From Desulfobacterales bacterium (GTDB lineage: Bacteria > Desulfobacterota > Desulfobacteria > Desulfobacterales > JAFDDL01), in NCBI GenBank assembly GCA_034003325.1, contig JAVEYW010000008.1, positions 62,001 through 126,000 of the forward strand: a stretch of DNA of 64,000 nucleotides, given 5' to 3'. This document shows, piece after piece, positions 24,955 to 33,934 of this stretch (the first letter of the stretch is position 1; each line of letters starts with the position of its first letter). The position numbers and the translations under genes were made by a program. The notes below the pieces were generated by a model. That model had not been told where the DNA came from. It did not search any database and saw nothing but the letters and a program-made list of their open reading frames with translations.

Positions 24955-25653
24955 ATGATTTTCGGCGGTATTCAAAAAAATTCCATGATTGATTACCCGG
25001 GAAAGCTCGCCTGCGTTCTTTTTACAACCGGGTGTAATTTTCATTGTCCGTATTGCCATAATCCGAGCCTGGTATTGAACCAAACCGACCCGGCCGATAC
25101 CTTCAGCCTGAATGACGTCATTGAATTGCTGACGGAACGGCAGGGCTTTCTCGACGGCGTGGTGATTACGGGCGGCGAGCCGACACTGCGCGAAGAACTT
25201 CCATCTGCTTGCGAACAAATAAAGCAGCTCGGGTATCCGCTTAAACTTGACACCAACGGCAGCCGGCCCGAAGTAATTCGGGCGCTGCTTTCGGCAAATG
25301 CGATAGACTATATTGCCATGGACATCAAAAGCGCTCCGGAGAACTATGTGCCTCTTATTTGTTCAAACATGGATGAATCCGTCATTCGCGCCAGCATTCA
25401 ACTCATCCTGAATTCCGGCATCGCGCATGAATTTCGAACCACCTGTATTCATCCGCTGGTGAGTCACTCGATCATCAGGGAAATTGCCGATTTGATCAAT
25501 GGGGCCAATCTGTACGTGCTGCAGCAATTTCACATGACCGACGTGCTGAATCCCACCTTTTGCCGGGAAGTAACTCGCCGATTTGACATGCAAACACTTG
25601 ATTCGTTTCGGTCTGAAGCAGCGCCGAAGGTTAAAAAATGCATCATCCGGTAG
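24955..25653 (+). CDS. nrdG: Anaerobic ribonucleoside-triphosphate reductase activating protein
   Basis: A 232-residue radical SAM enzyme. The ATG at 24955 has GGAA ahead; the open frame continues upstream only because it overlaps nrdD. The cluster motif is TTGCNFHCPYCHNP (cysteines 27, 31 and 34), followed by GVVITGGEPTL. The N-terminal GGIQKNSMIDYPGK is typical of the Thermotoga/Desulfo type of NrdG-like activases. It cleaves S-adenosylmethionine to put the glycyl radical on NrdD. It forms an operon with nrdD under the NrdR-like boxes. Confidence 0.94.
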   Translation: MIFGGIQKNSMIDYPGKLACVLFTTGCNFHCPYCHNPSLVLNQTDPADTFSLNDVIELLTERQGFLDGVVITGGEPTLREELPSACEQIKQLGYPLKLDTNGSRPEVIRALLSANAIDYIAMDIKSAPENYVPLICSNMDESVIRASIQLILNSGIAHEFRTTCIHPLVSHSIIREIADLINGANLYVLQQFHMTDVLNPTFCREVTRRFDMQTLDSFRSEAAPKVKKCIIR

Positions 25654-25721
25654 TTGGAATAATGGAAGGCGGCGCTACGTTAAATGCCGGTCGGGCCGTT
25701 GGTGGAAAAATATCGGCGGAT

Positions 25722-27701
25722 CTACGCCTTTATGGAACGCATCTCCATATTTTGTGCGCGAACCGGTATTTTGGGCATTTTTATCGTGAAAGTGCTGCCG
25801 ATGCCCGGGGAAGAAGTCACTGAGATCAAACCGCCTTGTTGAGAAATAATCCGGCTCGACATGAACAATCCCAGACCGGTTCCCCGCTTTCCTTTGGTGG
25901 AGTGAACCGTTCGAAACAGGCTGTCCTGCGTCGTTTGATCCATTCCGACCCCATCATCCATTACTTCAAAGTAGATATGCTTTTTGTCTTGCCGAACCGC
26001 TACGGAAATATGATGTGTGGCTTTAGCGGTATCGATCTTACAGGCATCAATGGCGTTTTCGATAATATTGCTCAGCGCAGACCGAATAATGCCGATATCA
26101 AGATCCACATCCCCGAGGGAGGCATCGATATTCACGGAAAGACCGATGCCCGCATCCCGTATCTCCTTTTCAAGCGTGGCAAGGCTGTCCTTTACCAAGC
26201 TCGGCACATCGGTGCGCTCCCACTTCAGATTTCTTTCCTTGGCATAGTAGAGAATATCCATCATCATGCGGCGAATCCGGTCCACCATCATTCGGACCGT
26301 TTCCCAGCCTTCTTTGATTTTGGCCTCATTTTGCTTGGCAAACCCGGCACCCAATTGATACATACCGCCATCCAACCCGGTTAAAAGCCCCTTGATGGCA
26401 TGCGAGACGGACCCAATCAGAAGCCCCAGGGAAGATAAGTGATCTTCAAGTTGTCGCACTTCCGTAATATTGGTCGACATCTCCATTACCTGGGTAACTT
26501 CCGCCTTTTCATCCCGTATGGGCGCCGTCCAAATCAGCACATTGTACTCGTCACCGGTTTTGGATCGAACCACCGTTTCATGGGAATGGGATAGACCGTC
26601 TTCAAATGTCCGGGCAACCGGACACTGGGGGCATGGCGAATCGCGATGTTTATAAATTTTATAGCAAAAGCCGCCGGCCACCTCGCCGAATTCTTCCTTA
26701 AAGCGCTTATTGGCGTCGGTAATTTGAAATTGCCGGTCCTGAACACTGATATAGCAAGGCACTTCATTAAACAGTTGCTCATAGCGCGCACGAGTAGTCA
26801 TCAACTCGGCTTGAAGCCGATTCATTTCAGTAATATCCGCCGAAATTTCAAGAACCAGTTCCACTTCATGGTTCCGGTTGCGAATCGGTGCCGTATGAAC
26901 CATGACGGGCACGACCCCGCCACCCGCCAATTGAATGGAACGCTTGACCCGCCTTCCCATGCCGGTTTGAAAGGTGTCTTCCACCGGACAAGGCCTGGTC
27001 TTGCTATCGCCTTGATATATCTCCCAGCTCTTATGACCGATTTTATCTCCGATACGCTCCCGGAAAAGCTGATTGGCCGCAACGATTTCAAAGTCACGAC
27101 TATGAATGGAAACATAGCACGGCATATCATTAAAATAACGGATTCCGCCGTTAAGATCGCCGGCAATATCGCTGAAAGCCCGGACCAACCCCTCAATGGT
27201 CTGCCCCACGGCGACCTGGCGTTCCGCTTCAATTAACCGGGCGGACTTTTCAGCAACCAACCGCTCCAGGTTTTCCGTATAAGCCCGCAATTTTCCCCGC
27301 ATTGTGATGCGGTCACGGGCCCGCTTAAGCGCAATCGACAAAATATCGTCCCGAATCGGCTTGGTCACAAAGTCGGTGGCCTCAAATTTGAGGCTTTTAA
27401 TGGCCAACTCCATGTCGCCGTGGCCGGTAATCATGATGACTTCCGTATCCGGGTTTTCGTTCTTGATAATCTTCAAAAGTTCAATGCCGTCCATACCGGG
27501 CATTTTGATATCCGTCAGGACAATCGGGGGATAATGCTCGCGGAACTTAGCCAATGCCTCCTCACCGCTTTCAGCCGTCAAAACATGATAGCCGACATCG
27601 GCAAGGGATATTCCCAGCACTTTTCGAATGCCGGGCTCATCGTCCACCAACAGGAGGGTCTCGTTTATGGCTGGCGTATTCAAATATCCTTCCCATTCCA
27701 T
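25722..27701 (-). CDS. Receiver-PAS-PAS histidine kinase
   Basis: A 659-residue soluble signalling protein: an N-terminal receiver (residues 13-130, phospho-Asp in IVLTDIKMPGMDG), a coiled linker, two PAS domains (about 185-290 and 305-420), a HisKA region with the phospho-histidine in IGSVSHAIKG (about residue 433) and an ATPase domain ending near 640 (ENAIDACK, DDGVGMD, KGKRGTGLGLF). Both PAS domains carry a cysteine motif at the same place (RPCPVEDTF and SPCPQCPVARTF), which could bind a metal, haem or redox signal. It has no membrane segment. It is the last gene of the tmc-linked run, 238 bases after a stand-alone receiver, and probably helps control this energy-metabolism locus. Confidence 0.9.
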   Translation of the reverse strand: MEWEGYLNTPAINETLLLVDDEPGIRKVLGISLADVGYHVLTAESGEEALAKFREHYPPIVLTDIKMPGMDGIELLKIIKNENPDTEVIMITGHGDMELAIKSLKFEATDFVTKPIRDDILSIALKRARDRITMRGKLRAYTENLERLVAEKSARLIEAERQVAVGQTIEGLVRAFSDIAGDLNGGIRYFNDMPCYVSIHSRDFEIVAANQLFRERIGDKIGHKSWEIYQGDSKTRPCPVEDTFQTGMGRRVKRSIQLAGGGVVPVMVHTAPIRNRNHEVELVLEISADITEMNRLQAELMTTRARYEQLFNEVPCYISVQDRQFQITDANKRFKEEFGEVAGGFCYKIYKHRDSPCPQCPVARTFEDGLSHSHETVVRSKTGDEYNVLIWTAPIRDEKAEVTQVMEMSTNITEVRQLEDHLSSLGLLIGSVSHAIKGLLTGLDGGMYQLGAGFAKQNEAKIKEGWETVRMMVDRIRRMMMDILYYAKERNLKWERTDVPSLVKDSLATLEKEIRDAGIGLSVNIDASLGDVDLDIGIIRSALSNIIENAIDACKIDTAKATHHISVAVRQDKKHIYFEVMDDGVGMDQTTQDSLFRTVHSTKGKRGTGLGLFMSSRIISQQGGLISVTSSPGIGSTFTIKMPKIPVRAQNMEMRSIKA

Positions 27702-27942
27702 CAATATAAAATAGCGCTGAAATCAGGTTGGCGTAGGCCCGAGTTTTTATACCATACTGTTTGCGTATATGTTAAACGATTGTTAAAAACAAGCGCTAAT
27801 ACAGGCGGGATATTCATACGGTCCGGGCGAAAGGCTCCGGCGTTTTTCAAAAGCCCGATCATCCGCATTGAAAAACACCGGAAACCTGCGCCCATAACCT
27901 TAAGTATTATCTAAAAGCGGCAAAACGGTTCGGCCGACCGGC

Positions 27943-28296
27943 CTATCCGCCGATTGCCTTTCTCACAATGGCGATCAGCTTGTCCGGATCAAACGGTTTG
28001 GCCACATAGGCCACTGCCTTTTGAATGGCGTGACGACCGGCCATTCCACTGACCACAATAACCGGAATATCGCTTAGATTCTCGTCCTTGGTCATCTGCC
28101 GATAAAGTTGCGTCCCCCACCCCCCCGGCATTTCCAGATCCAGCGTCATCAGATCCGGTTTGGTTTTTTTCAAAACATCCATGGCCTCCTTGGACGAGCT
28201 GGCCGTCAGCGTTTCATACCCATTATCCTGAAGTAGACTCTCCAGATATTTTACCACCACCGGATCATCATCAATGACTAAAATTGTCTTTGCCAT
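27943..28296 (-). CDS. Stand-alone response regulator (receiver domain)
   Basis: A 117-residue CheY-like protein consisting only of a receiver domain. Acidic pocket residues are in VIDDDP, the phospho-acceptor Asp is in LMTLDLEMPGG, and the conserved Lys is in VAKPFDP. There is no output domain, so it acts through protein contact or phosphorelay. It lies between tmcA and the sensor kinase on the same strand. A palindrome (TTTAAC, six bases, GTTAAA) at 28371-28388 is in its upstream region. Together with the receiver at 32544 it brackets the tmc genes. Confidence 0.9.
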   Translation of the reverse strand: MAKTILVIDDDPVVVKYLESLLQDNGYETLTASSSKEAMDVLKKTKPDLMTLDLEMPGGWGTQLYRQMTKDENLSDIPVIVVSGMAGRHAIQKAVAYVAKPFDPDKLIAIVRKAIGG

Positions 28297-28370
28297 AAAA
28301 AAATCTCGCTTTCCGCCCGCATACCCTCACCTCTCAACATCGTTTCCCAACACGATGCCGCTCGGGAATA

Positions 28371-28388
28371 TTTAACTGATCGGTTAAA
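28371..28388 (-). promoter_or_regulatory. Palindrome upstream of receiver gene (operator-like)
   Basis: TTTAAC (28371-28376) and GTTAAA (28383-28388) form a 6+6 inverted repeat around a GATC-containing centre. It lies in the 172-base gap between tmcA and the downstream receiver gene, 75 bases before its start. No promoter boxes fit convincingly. The binding protein is unknown. Confidence 0.3.
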
Positions 28389-28468
28389 CCTACGGGCTCA
28401 TGGAAACCCGGCCGCCGAAGCAGTGGAAAATCACGCACCGGCGCCGAGCGTCCTTTATTGATGGGTTA

Positions 28469-28858
28469 TTATTTTTTTACGTGGCACTCGCTGCACATAA
28501 CAGGGCCTTTCTTTTTCTCCACATGACAGCCCTTGCACTGGCGGTGATAAATATTGGCCAGATTCAACAACTCCCCGCTTGTCTCGTTGATATGGCAGGC
28601 GGAGCATTCCCTGTCCTCGGAAGATTCATCTTCCAGGAGTTCGGTGCCGTCATATACATGATGGCAGACATTACACTCTCCTATTTCAGCCTTTTCATTG
28701 TGATCATCGTGAAAAAAAACCGCTTTCGGCCGCATTCGCTCGCCGAACGCGCTGTCCTCCACGGCGGTGACGTCATCCTGAGAAAAGGCGCAAACACCGG
28801 AAAACAACACCACGACGGTCATCACCGTCAATTGTATCCACAAAAACCGTTTCATCAT
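28469..28858 (-). CDS. tmcA: TmcA: acidic tetrahaem cytochrome c3 (type II)
   Basis: A 129-residue exported protein. ATG at 28858 has AGGGAGAG ahead; a second ATG follows at once. The signal peptide covers about residues 1-26. Four haem motifs are visible: CNVCH, CSACH, CKGCH and CSECH, with extra histidines ([17 protein letters not shown]) that serve as sixth ligands. The mature part is rich in Asp/Glu. TmcA takes electrons in the periplasm, from type I cytochrome c3 and hydrogenases, and passes them to the TmcBCD membrane complex towards the cytoplasm for sulfate reduction. The adjacent tmcB and the rest of the locus confirm the assignment. Confidence 0.92.
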   Translation of the reverse strand: MMKRFLWIQLTVMTVVVLFSGVCAFSQDDVTAVEDSAFGERMRPKAVFFHDDHNEKAEIGECNVCHHVYDGTELLEDESSEDRECSACHINETSGELLNLANIYHRQCKGCHVEKKKGPVMCSECHVKK

Positions 28859-28989
28859 CGGATCTCTCCCTGCTATCCACAAACGGCAACGGCAAATCCT
28901 CTTTTTGTTTTGACACGCCTTGCCGATTGCGCATCGCCGTTTGTTTTTTTAAAATTAACTTAATAGACGCTTGTGATCAACCCCAGCCT

Positions 28990-30327
28990 TCAAGCACCCG
29001 GCTTTTCCATAACCTCGTAAATAATATCAATCAAAAATTTCAAATCCAAACCAATATGATTGTCATGAATGATGTCCTCCAGACCGCCATGACAATTATG
29101 ACACGGCGCAATCAGGGTCTTGGCGCCCCGAATCTTCGCGGCAAACAATTGCTCGGACTTGACGCGGTTGCCTTCCACGCGTTTGTTCTTAAACGGAGGA
29201 CCGCAATTGATCACCCCGCCGCCGGCATTGCAGCAATAATTATGCTCCCGGTTCGGGTGCATCTCGATCACCGTCTCGCAAACTTCGTTGGCCACATAGC
29301 GCAGCATCTCGTGAAGGCCCCGGCCCCGAACAATATTGCAGGGGTCATGGATAGTGACGGGCGGCTCATATTTCTTCGGCACCTTAATTTTCCCCGCTTT
29401 AAACAATTCATAATAAAACTCTATAGCATGCACCATTTGCACCGGCGGCATTTTCCACCCCAGTGCCCGGTTACCCATATCATAAACGGAACGAAAGGCA
29501 TGCCCGCATTCGCCCATAACAATACGGCGCGCCTTCAATTTCATGGCAGCTTCAAAATGCTTTCGCTTCAGACGGGCCATCATGTCATTATCGCCGGTGT
29601 ACATACACATATCGCTGTTGTCCCACCCGGGCGTGGACGGCATTGTCCAATCAATCCCCGCGACATTAAATAATACTGCTGCCTGGTAAATAAGCTGTGC
29701 CCGAAATTTCGGCTCGGGGCCAATCACCGAATACATGACATCGGCCCCTTGCTTGTCCATGGGAATCCGCAACCCGGCTATTTCATCCCGGGCATCCTCT
29801 TCCTGCCAAAACAGCGTGTCCACCCACTCATCATCTTTAACCCACATCTGATTCATGGTGGCGGAATGGCTTTGCGCCGTATCCTGAATATATTGCGGCG
29901 CCATCCCCAAAAAGTGGGCAATCCGCCGCACGAACAACATCATATAGGCGACATCCACACCGAGTGGGCAATACATGGCGCACCGGCGACACACATTACA
30001 TTCCGTATAGGATATCTCCGTTGCCTTGCGCATAAAATCAACACTGACCTTGCCCTTTTTCTTGATCATCTCCCACAGGGTCTGCTTCACCTTGCCGGCC
30101 GGTGAAAATCTGGGGTCCCTATCGTGGGACAAATAATACTGACAAGCGTCGGAGCAAAGGCCGCAGTGGACACATGTCTCCACATAAACCTTCATCCGCG
30201 CACCGGCCTCAGTGTCCAACATCTTGTTTATCACTTTTTCAATTTTTTCAGGTGTCAAACGCCGAGCGCCCTCGTCGATGCCGACATCCGGGGTATGTTT
30301 GTATGGTTTCTCTGCTGTCACAGCCAT
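28990..30327 (-). CDS. tmcB: TmcB: HdrD/DsrK-like iron-sulfur protein
   Basis: A 445-residue protein. ATG at 30327 has AAGGAGATAGGA ahead. Two [4Fe-4S] motifs appear at about residues 50-115 (ETCVHCGLCSDAC and TECNVCRRCAMYCP), followed by two CCG-type cysteine-rich domains (HDPCN, YCCNAGGG, and PCHNCHG near the C terminus) that hold the special catalytic cluster of heterodisulfide reductase-like subunits. It is the cytoplasmic catalytic subunit of the Tmc complex and is thought to pass electrons to a thiol or disulfide partner in sulfate reduction. The tmcC gene lies upstream and tmcA downstream on the same strand. Confidence 0.93.
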   Translation of the reverse strand: MAVTAEKPYKHTPDVGIDEGARRLTPEKIEKVINKMLDTEAGARMKVYVETCVHCGLCSDACQYYLSHDRDPRFSPAGKVKQTLWEMIKKKGKVSVDFMRKATEISYTECNVCRRCAMYCPLGVDVAYMMLFVRRIAHFLGMAPQYIQDTAQSHSATMNQMWVKDDEWVDTLFWQEEDARDEIAGLRIPMDKQGADVMYSVIGPEPKFRAQLIYQAAVLFNVAGIDWTMPSTPGWDNSDMCMYTGDNDMMARLKRKHFEAAMKLKARRIVMGECGHAFRSVYDMGNRALGWKMPPVQMVHAIEFYYELFKAGKIKVPKKYEPPVTIHDPCNIVRGRGLHEMLRYVANEVCETVIEMHPNREHNYCCNAGGGVINCGPPFKNKRVEGNRVKSEQLFAAKIRGAKTLIAPCHNCHGGLEDIIHDNHIGLDLKFLIDIIYEVMEKPGA

Positions 30328-30451
30328 TCCTATCTCCTTATTTGAAAAACGCAATCGCATGCCTGATGAAGCCTTTCGCCTCTGCGACACACATTTTTGT
30401 TTAAATTGCGCATTCGAAAAAAAGCATCATAGATGCTATTACTTCAAATGC

Positions 30452-31111
30452 CTACCAATCCCGCGCATGCCGCACAGCGCCAAACTCCGACCCGATATAC
30501 CCCCGGGTAAACGGGAAAAAGAGCATATGGCTCAACCGTGTGAATGGAATCGCGGCTATCATGATTTGGCCGGACAGCATGTGCAAGATGGTCGCTACCG
30601 GCGCGCCGACCCACTGGTGGTACGCCCAAAATCCGGTAATAAAAGGTGCCGCAACCATCAGCAGCAGGACATAATCCGACGTGGTGGTTAAATAACGAAC
30701 TTCCGCCAGTAAAATCCTACGAAATAAAAAGAAGATACACCCGGCAATCACCACCAGCGTCATCATATCAACCGTGGTATCCGAGATATAAAACCATCCG
30801 ATATTCCATGACTCCTTGACGAGAATGATGTGGGCATAAAGAAAAATGGGTGCCAGCACAGCGCATAAATGAAAGGCGAAGGTGACAAACGTCATCATCG
30901 GTCTCTTGCGCATATTGACGGTGGCATAGGGAAGAATCCAATGAAAGATAGACCGAAACGCATACTTGAAACTCCAGTATTCATAAACGGCATAATCTTT
31001 TTTTTTGGCGAGTATCGCCATCGAAATCAACCGGTAAAGGCTGCCGCCGATAAAAATGATGAAGGCCGCCCATACCAGCGGACCACTGACAAAAGAATAT
31101 ATTTCATGCAT
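30452..31111 (-). CDS. tmcC: TmcC: NarI/DsrM-like cytochrome b membrane subunit
   Basis: A 219-residue integral membrane protein with about five hydrophobic helices (starting near residues 13, 75, 110, 145 and 180). AGGAG precedes the ATG. Histidines suited to bind haem b occur in SIFHWILPY, HLCAVLAP, ILHMLSGQ and LSHMLFFPF. It anchors TmcB and TmcD and carries electrons across the inner membrane from the periplasmic cytochrome TmcA. It starts 37 bases after tmcD ends and is followed by tmcB after 124 bases. Confidence 0.9.
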   Translation of the reverse strand: MHEIYSFVSGPLVWAAFIIFIGGSLYRLISMAILAKKKDYAVYEYWSFKYAFRSIFHWILPYATVNMRKRPMMTFVTFAFHLCAVLAPIFLYAHIILVKESWNIGWFYISDTTVDMMTLVVIAGCIFFLFRRILLAEVRYLTTTSDYVLLLMVAAPFITGFWAYHQWVGAPVATILHMLSGQIMIAAIPFTRLSHMLFFPFTRGYIGSEFGAVRHARDW

Positions 31112-31148
31112 AGTTGGCTTCTCCTGTTTACTGCTCGATTCTATTCGC

Positions 31149-32405
31149 TTATAGGGAAACGATCTGGCGAATGTATTTACGTCCAGAATCGGCTTTTATC
31201 GCCCGCACCATCAGCTTATCTCCTGCCGGGCTGAATACGGGGTTCCATGTTTCTGCCAAGTCACTGACCACCGGGCGGCCATTGACAACCACCATGTATT
31301 GACCATTCTTTTTCACCTTTGCGGCAACGGATGTTCCATCCGGACTAAACACCGGCTGCCACACCATATCGAATGTGGCCCCCCAGGACGTGCCATCCAC
31401 CACAATGGTCCACATATTTTTGTCCTTCGCTGCACATGCCACCCGCTTTCCATCCGGGCTGAAAACCAATTCATCAACCAGATCCCCGAAAGTTACAGAC
31501 CATGGCTTCTCGTCCACCGCCACAGTCCAACGGCCGTATTTCGGTGCCACAATGGCTGCGATGCGATTTCCGTCCGGGCTATATTGCTGATGCCACAATT
31601 GCGCAAAAGTCCGTGACCACAACAACTCGCCGTTTTGTGCCAACGTCCAGCCTTTAGGAGCCTTAACCGGAGCGATCACAGCGCCCGTTTTGGAAAACAA
31701 CGGCTCCCATACGGCCGGCCAGCATTGCTGCCACGGCTTCCCATCGACAACAATGGTGCAATCATAAAGACTGGTTCGAACCGTGGCCGCTACATGCGCC
31801 CCATCGGCGCTGAAAACAGGATCATACACATTGACAAAATTTTTCTCCCACACCTCGCCGTTGACCGCCACGGAATAGCACCCTTTTTGCCATTCAAAAA
31901 TATCGCCTTCACTCGTCGCCACCGTCTGAACGGCGGCAGCGGTGTTGTTGCCGTCCGCGCTCAGGGTGATATCCGTGACATGACCAAAATCCGTCTCCCA
32001 TGGGACATCATCCCGAATCATTAAATATCGCGTTTCCCGCTGTGCCGCCACAGCAATATGCCGGCCATCCGCTGACACCAAGGGGTTCCATACAAAATCC
32101 GACATTTCTTCCCAGGCCGTTCCGTCCACGGCCACTGTCCAGGCCCCCGTATCCGACACCAGGCCAATTAGCCGACCATCCGGCCCGTACTGTAAATGCC
32201 ATACTTTGTCGAATCCGTTTTCCCATGCATCACCGTTTTCACAGACACTGAATTCCGCATCTTCCGTCTGAACCACCGCGGCGATTTTTTCTCCGTCCCG
32301 ACTGACCACCGGCTCCAATATCTCAGAATAGCGCTCCTCCCACTCACTGAGATTCGCCACCTCTCGAGTTCCGGCTTTCCAGTCCCACTGGTTTACTTGT
32401 TCCAT
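31149..32405 (-). CDS. tmcD: TmcD: WD40/TolB-like beta-propeller subunit of the Tmc complex
   Basis: A 418-residue protein built of about nine repeats of 40-45 residues. Each has a 'PxxSxDGxxxAaxV' turn (for example NPLVSADGRHIAV, DPVFSADGAHVAA, QPVFSPDGTSVAA) and a 'WTVAVDGxxW' strand, which predicts a beta-propeller. ATG at 32405 has AAGGAG ahead; the open frame extends 33 codons upstream without support. There is no signal peptide, so it is cytoplasmic. TmcD is a known but functionally unassigned subunit of the Tmc complex. It lies first among the tmc genes here, the reverse of the A-B-C-D order of Desulfovibrio. Confidence 0.85.
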   Translation of the reverse strand: MEQVNQWDWKAGTREVANLSEWEERYSEILEPVVSRDGEKIAAVVQTEDAEFSVCENGDAWENGFDKVWHLQYGPDGRLIGLVSDTGAWTVAVDGTAWEEMSDFVWNPLVSADGRHIAVAAQRETRYLMIRDDVPWETDFGHVTDITLSADGNNTAAAVQTVATSEGDIFEWQKGCYSVAVNGEVWEKNFVNVYDPVFSADGAHVAATVRTSLYDCTIVVDGKPWQQCWPAVWEPLFSKTGAVIAPVKAPKGWTLAQNGELLWSRTFAQLWHQQYSPDGNRIAAIVAPKYGRWTVAVDEKPWSVTFGDLVDELVFSPDGKRVACAAKDKNMWTIVVDGTSWGATFDMVWQPVFSPDGTSVAAKVKKNGQYMVVVNGRPVVSDLAETWNPVFSPAGDKLMVRAIKADSGRKYIRQIVSL

Positions 32406-32543
32406 TCTTGAGATCTCCTTAATTAAATTCCGCCTGTCCATTGACCGGCACGGCGTTGTGCCGGGTTGATAAGTTAACCTATCCATCTTTGCACCACGCA
32501 TCATAAACGCGCATGGTCAATTAACCTGTTAGAATTCCTACTG

Positions 32544-32966
32544 CTATTTAACCAAATCACTTTCTGCTTTAGAACCCAGTACCCGGCGCGCAATACTGAG
32601 AAGCAGCTCGGCATCGGGCGGCTTTTCCACATACTGAGACGGATCCGGAATATTGTCTTCCAAGCGGAAATTAAGCATTTTCAGGTAATGAATGAATGTC
32701 TTTCGAGGCACGGCGGACAGCATGATCACCGGAATATTCCGAAGGGTGCTGTCCATCTTCAAGCCCTGATACATCGCCACCCCGCCCTCCCCCGGCATCA
32801 TCACATCCAAAATGATAAGATCCGGTATAATTTCCCTGGCTTTCTCAAGCCCCGCTTTCCCGTCACGGGATACTACCGGCTGGTACCCGTTGGTTTCGAA
32901 GAGAGTCGAAATGAATATTCTCATATCTATCTCATCGTCGACGATCAGCACTTTCGGCTTATCCAT
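32544..32966 (-). CDS. Stand-alone response regulator linked to tmc
   Basis: A 140-residue receiver-only protein. The acidic pair is in LIVDDEIDM, the phospho-acceptor in LIILDVMMPGEGG, and the conserved lysine in YVEKPPDAE. ATG at 32966 has GGAG seven bases ahead; a GTG two codons earlier is also possible. A loop insert of about 20 residues (KTFIHYLKMLNFRLEDNIPDP) before the conserved lysine makes it longer than a minimal receiver. It lies between the universal stress gene and tmcD, 138 bases before tmcD. Confidence 0.88.
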   Translation of the reverse strand: MDKPKVLIVDDEIDMRIFISTLFETNGYQPVVSRDGKAGLEKAREIIPDLIILDVMMPGEGGVAMYQGLKMDSTLRNIPVIMLSAVPRKTFIHYLKMLNFRLEDNIPDPSQYVEKPPDAELLLSIARRVLGSKAESDLVK

Positions 32967-33005
32967 TCGCACACTCCATTTACCTCCCCGCGTCCCGTTA
33001 AAAAA

Positions 33006-33932
33006 TCAAGCCACATCCGTCACTTTGTCCGGATGGTTCACACTGGCGACCGGACTTGCCGCCCGGAGGACTACTTGTTCCACCGTGCTCCCGAGAACAG
33101 CCTCTTCAAGATCGACCTCCCGCGTATGGTGCGCCATCACGATCAGGTCCGCCTTTTTCTCTCTGGAATACTTCAAAATCTCCACATAGGGAATTCCTTC
33201 CCAAATTTCGACTTCATAATTGTCAAACCCGTCCATCTTGCTGACATACAGATCTTCAATTTTCTTCCTGGCCGTCTCGATCTGCTGTTCAATTTCCTCC
33301 TGTCTCTCTACTTTTCCAGCGGCAATTTTGCTGATGTCCAGAGAGTGAAAAAGATAAAGTTTACAACCGATTTCCTTGGCAACCTTCAATGCGAAAAGAA
33401 ATGCGGACATGGATGCCTTGGAAAAATCCGCGCCGAAAACGATGTTGGAAAAATACCAGAAGCAATTGGCACACGGCCGGCTGACGATGAGAACCGGGGC
33501 TCTCGAACTCTTTGCGACCTTCTGCATCGTACTGCCCACGATGTTCCGGAACCGGGTGGCGCCGATTTCATCTTCCCGCGTATGAGCACCCATGACAATC
33601 AGATCCACGTCCTCTTTTCGTGCAAACCGAAGAATCTCCGTAGCGGGAACACCGGCTCGGGTTTCAAGGATACAATTCTTCGTTTTCGCCAATTGCACCG
33701 CGTAGGTGTTTCTCATCTCCTCTTTAACCCATTCCGTATAATCGGTATCGAAGCCCGCCTGCTCGCCGGTACGAATGTCGGTTGAAAATGCACCAAAACC
33801 CCGCGTCGGAATCCCGTAAGCATGAAACACATACAGCTGTGAACCGTATTTATTGGCCAAATCAAACGCTACTTTTGCCGCATGGTCGCAGGTCGGTGAA
33901 GCCGTGGTCGCAAATAATATTTTTTTAAACAT
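33006..33932 (-). CDS. Tandem universal stress protein
   Basis: A 308-residue protein with two UspA domains (about 1-150 and 155-305). Each starts with a 'KILFATTAS / NIVFGADFS' strand and has an 'ADLIVMGAHT' or 'ADLIVMAHHT' strand. The ATP-loop pattern G-x2-G-x9-G-S/T is recognisable as GSTMQKVAKSS and GSTVEQVVL. ATG at 33932 follows a near-ideal AAGGAGGTAG. Such proteins respond to energy stress, often by binding ATP. It follows the unknown gene at 33935 by two bases. A Usp gene next to a tmc operon also occurs, as I recall, in Desulfovibrio vulgaris, which supports a link to redox metabolism. Confidence 0.9.
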   Translation of the reverse strand: MFKKILFATTASPTCDHAAKVAFDLANKYGSQLYVFHAYGIPTRGFGAFSTDIRTGEQAGFDTDYTEWVKEEMRNTYAVQLAKTKNCILETRAGVPATEILRFARKEDVDLIVMGAHTREDEIGATRFRNIVGSTMQKVAKSSRAPVLIVSRPCANCFWYFSNIVFGADFSKASMSAFLFALKVAKEIGCKLYLFHSLDISKIAAGKVERQEEIEQQIETARKKIEDLYVSKMDGFDNYEVEIWEGIPYVEILKYSREKKADLIVMAHHTREVDLEEAVLGSTVEQVVLRAASPVASVNHPDKVTDVA

Positions 33933-33934
33933 AT

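Noticed and set aside
32688-33785. 365-codon plus-strand frame
   Set aside because: Antisense to the receiver and Usp genes, both of which have full domains and good ribosome sites.
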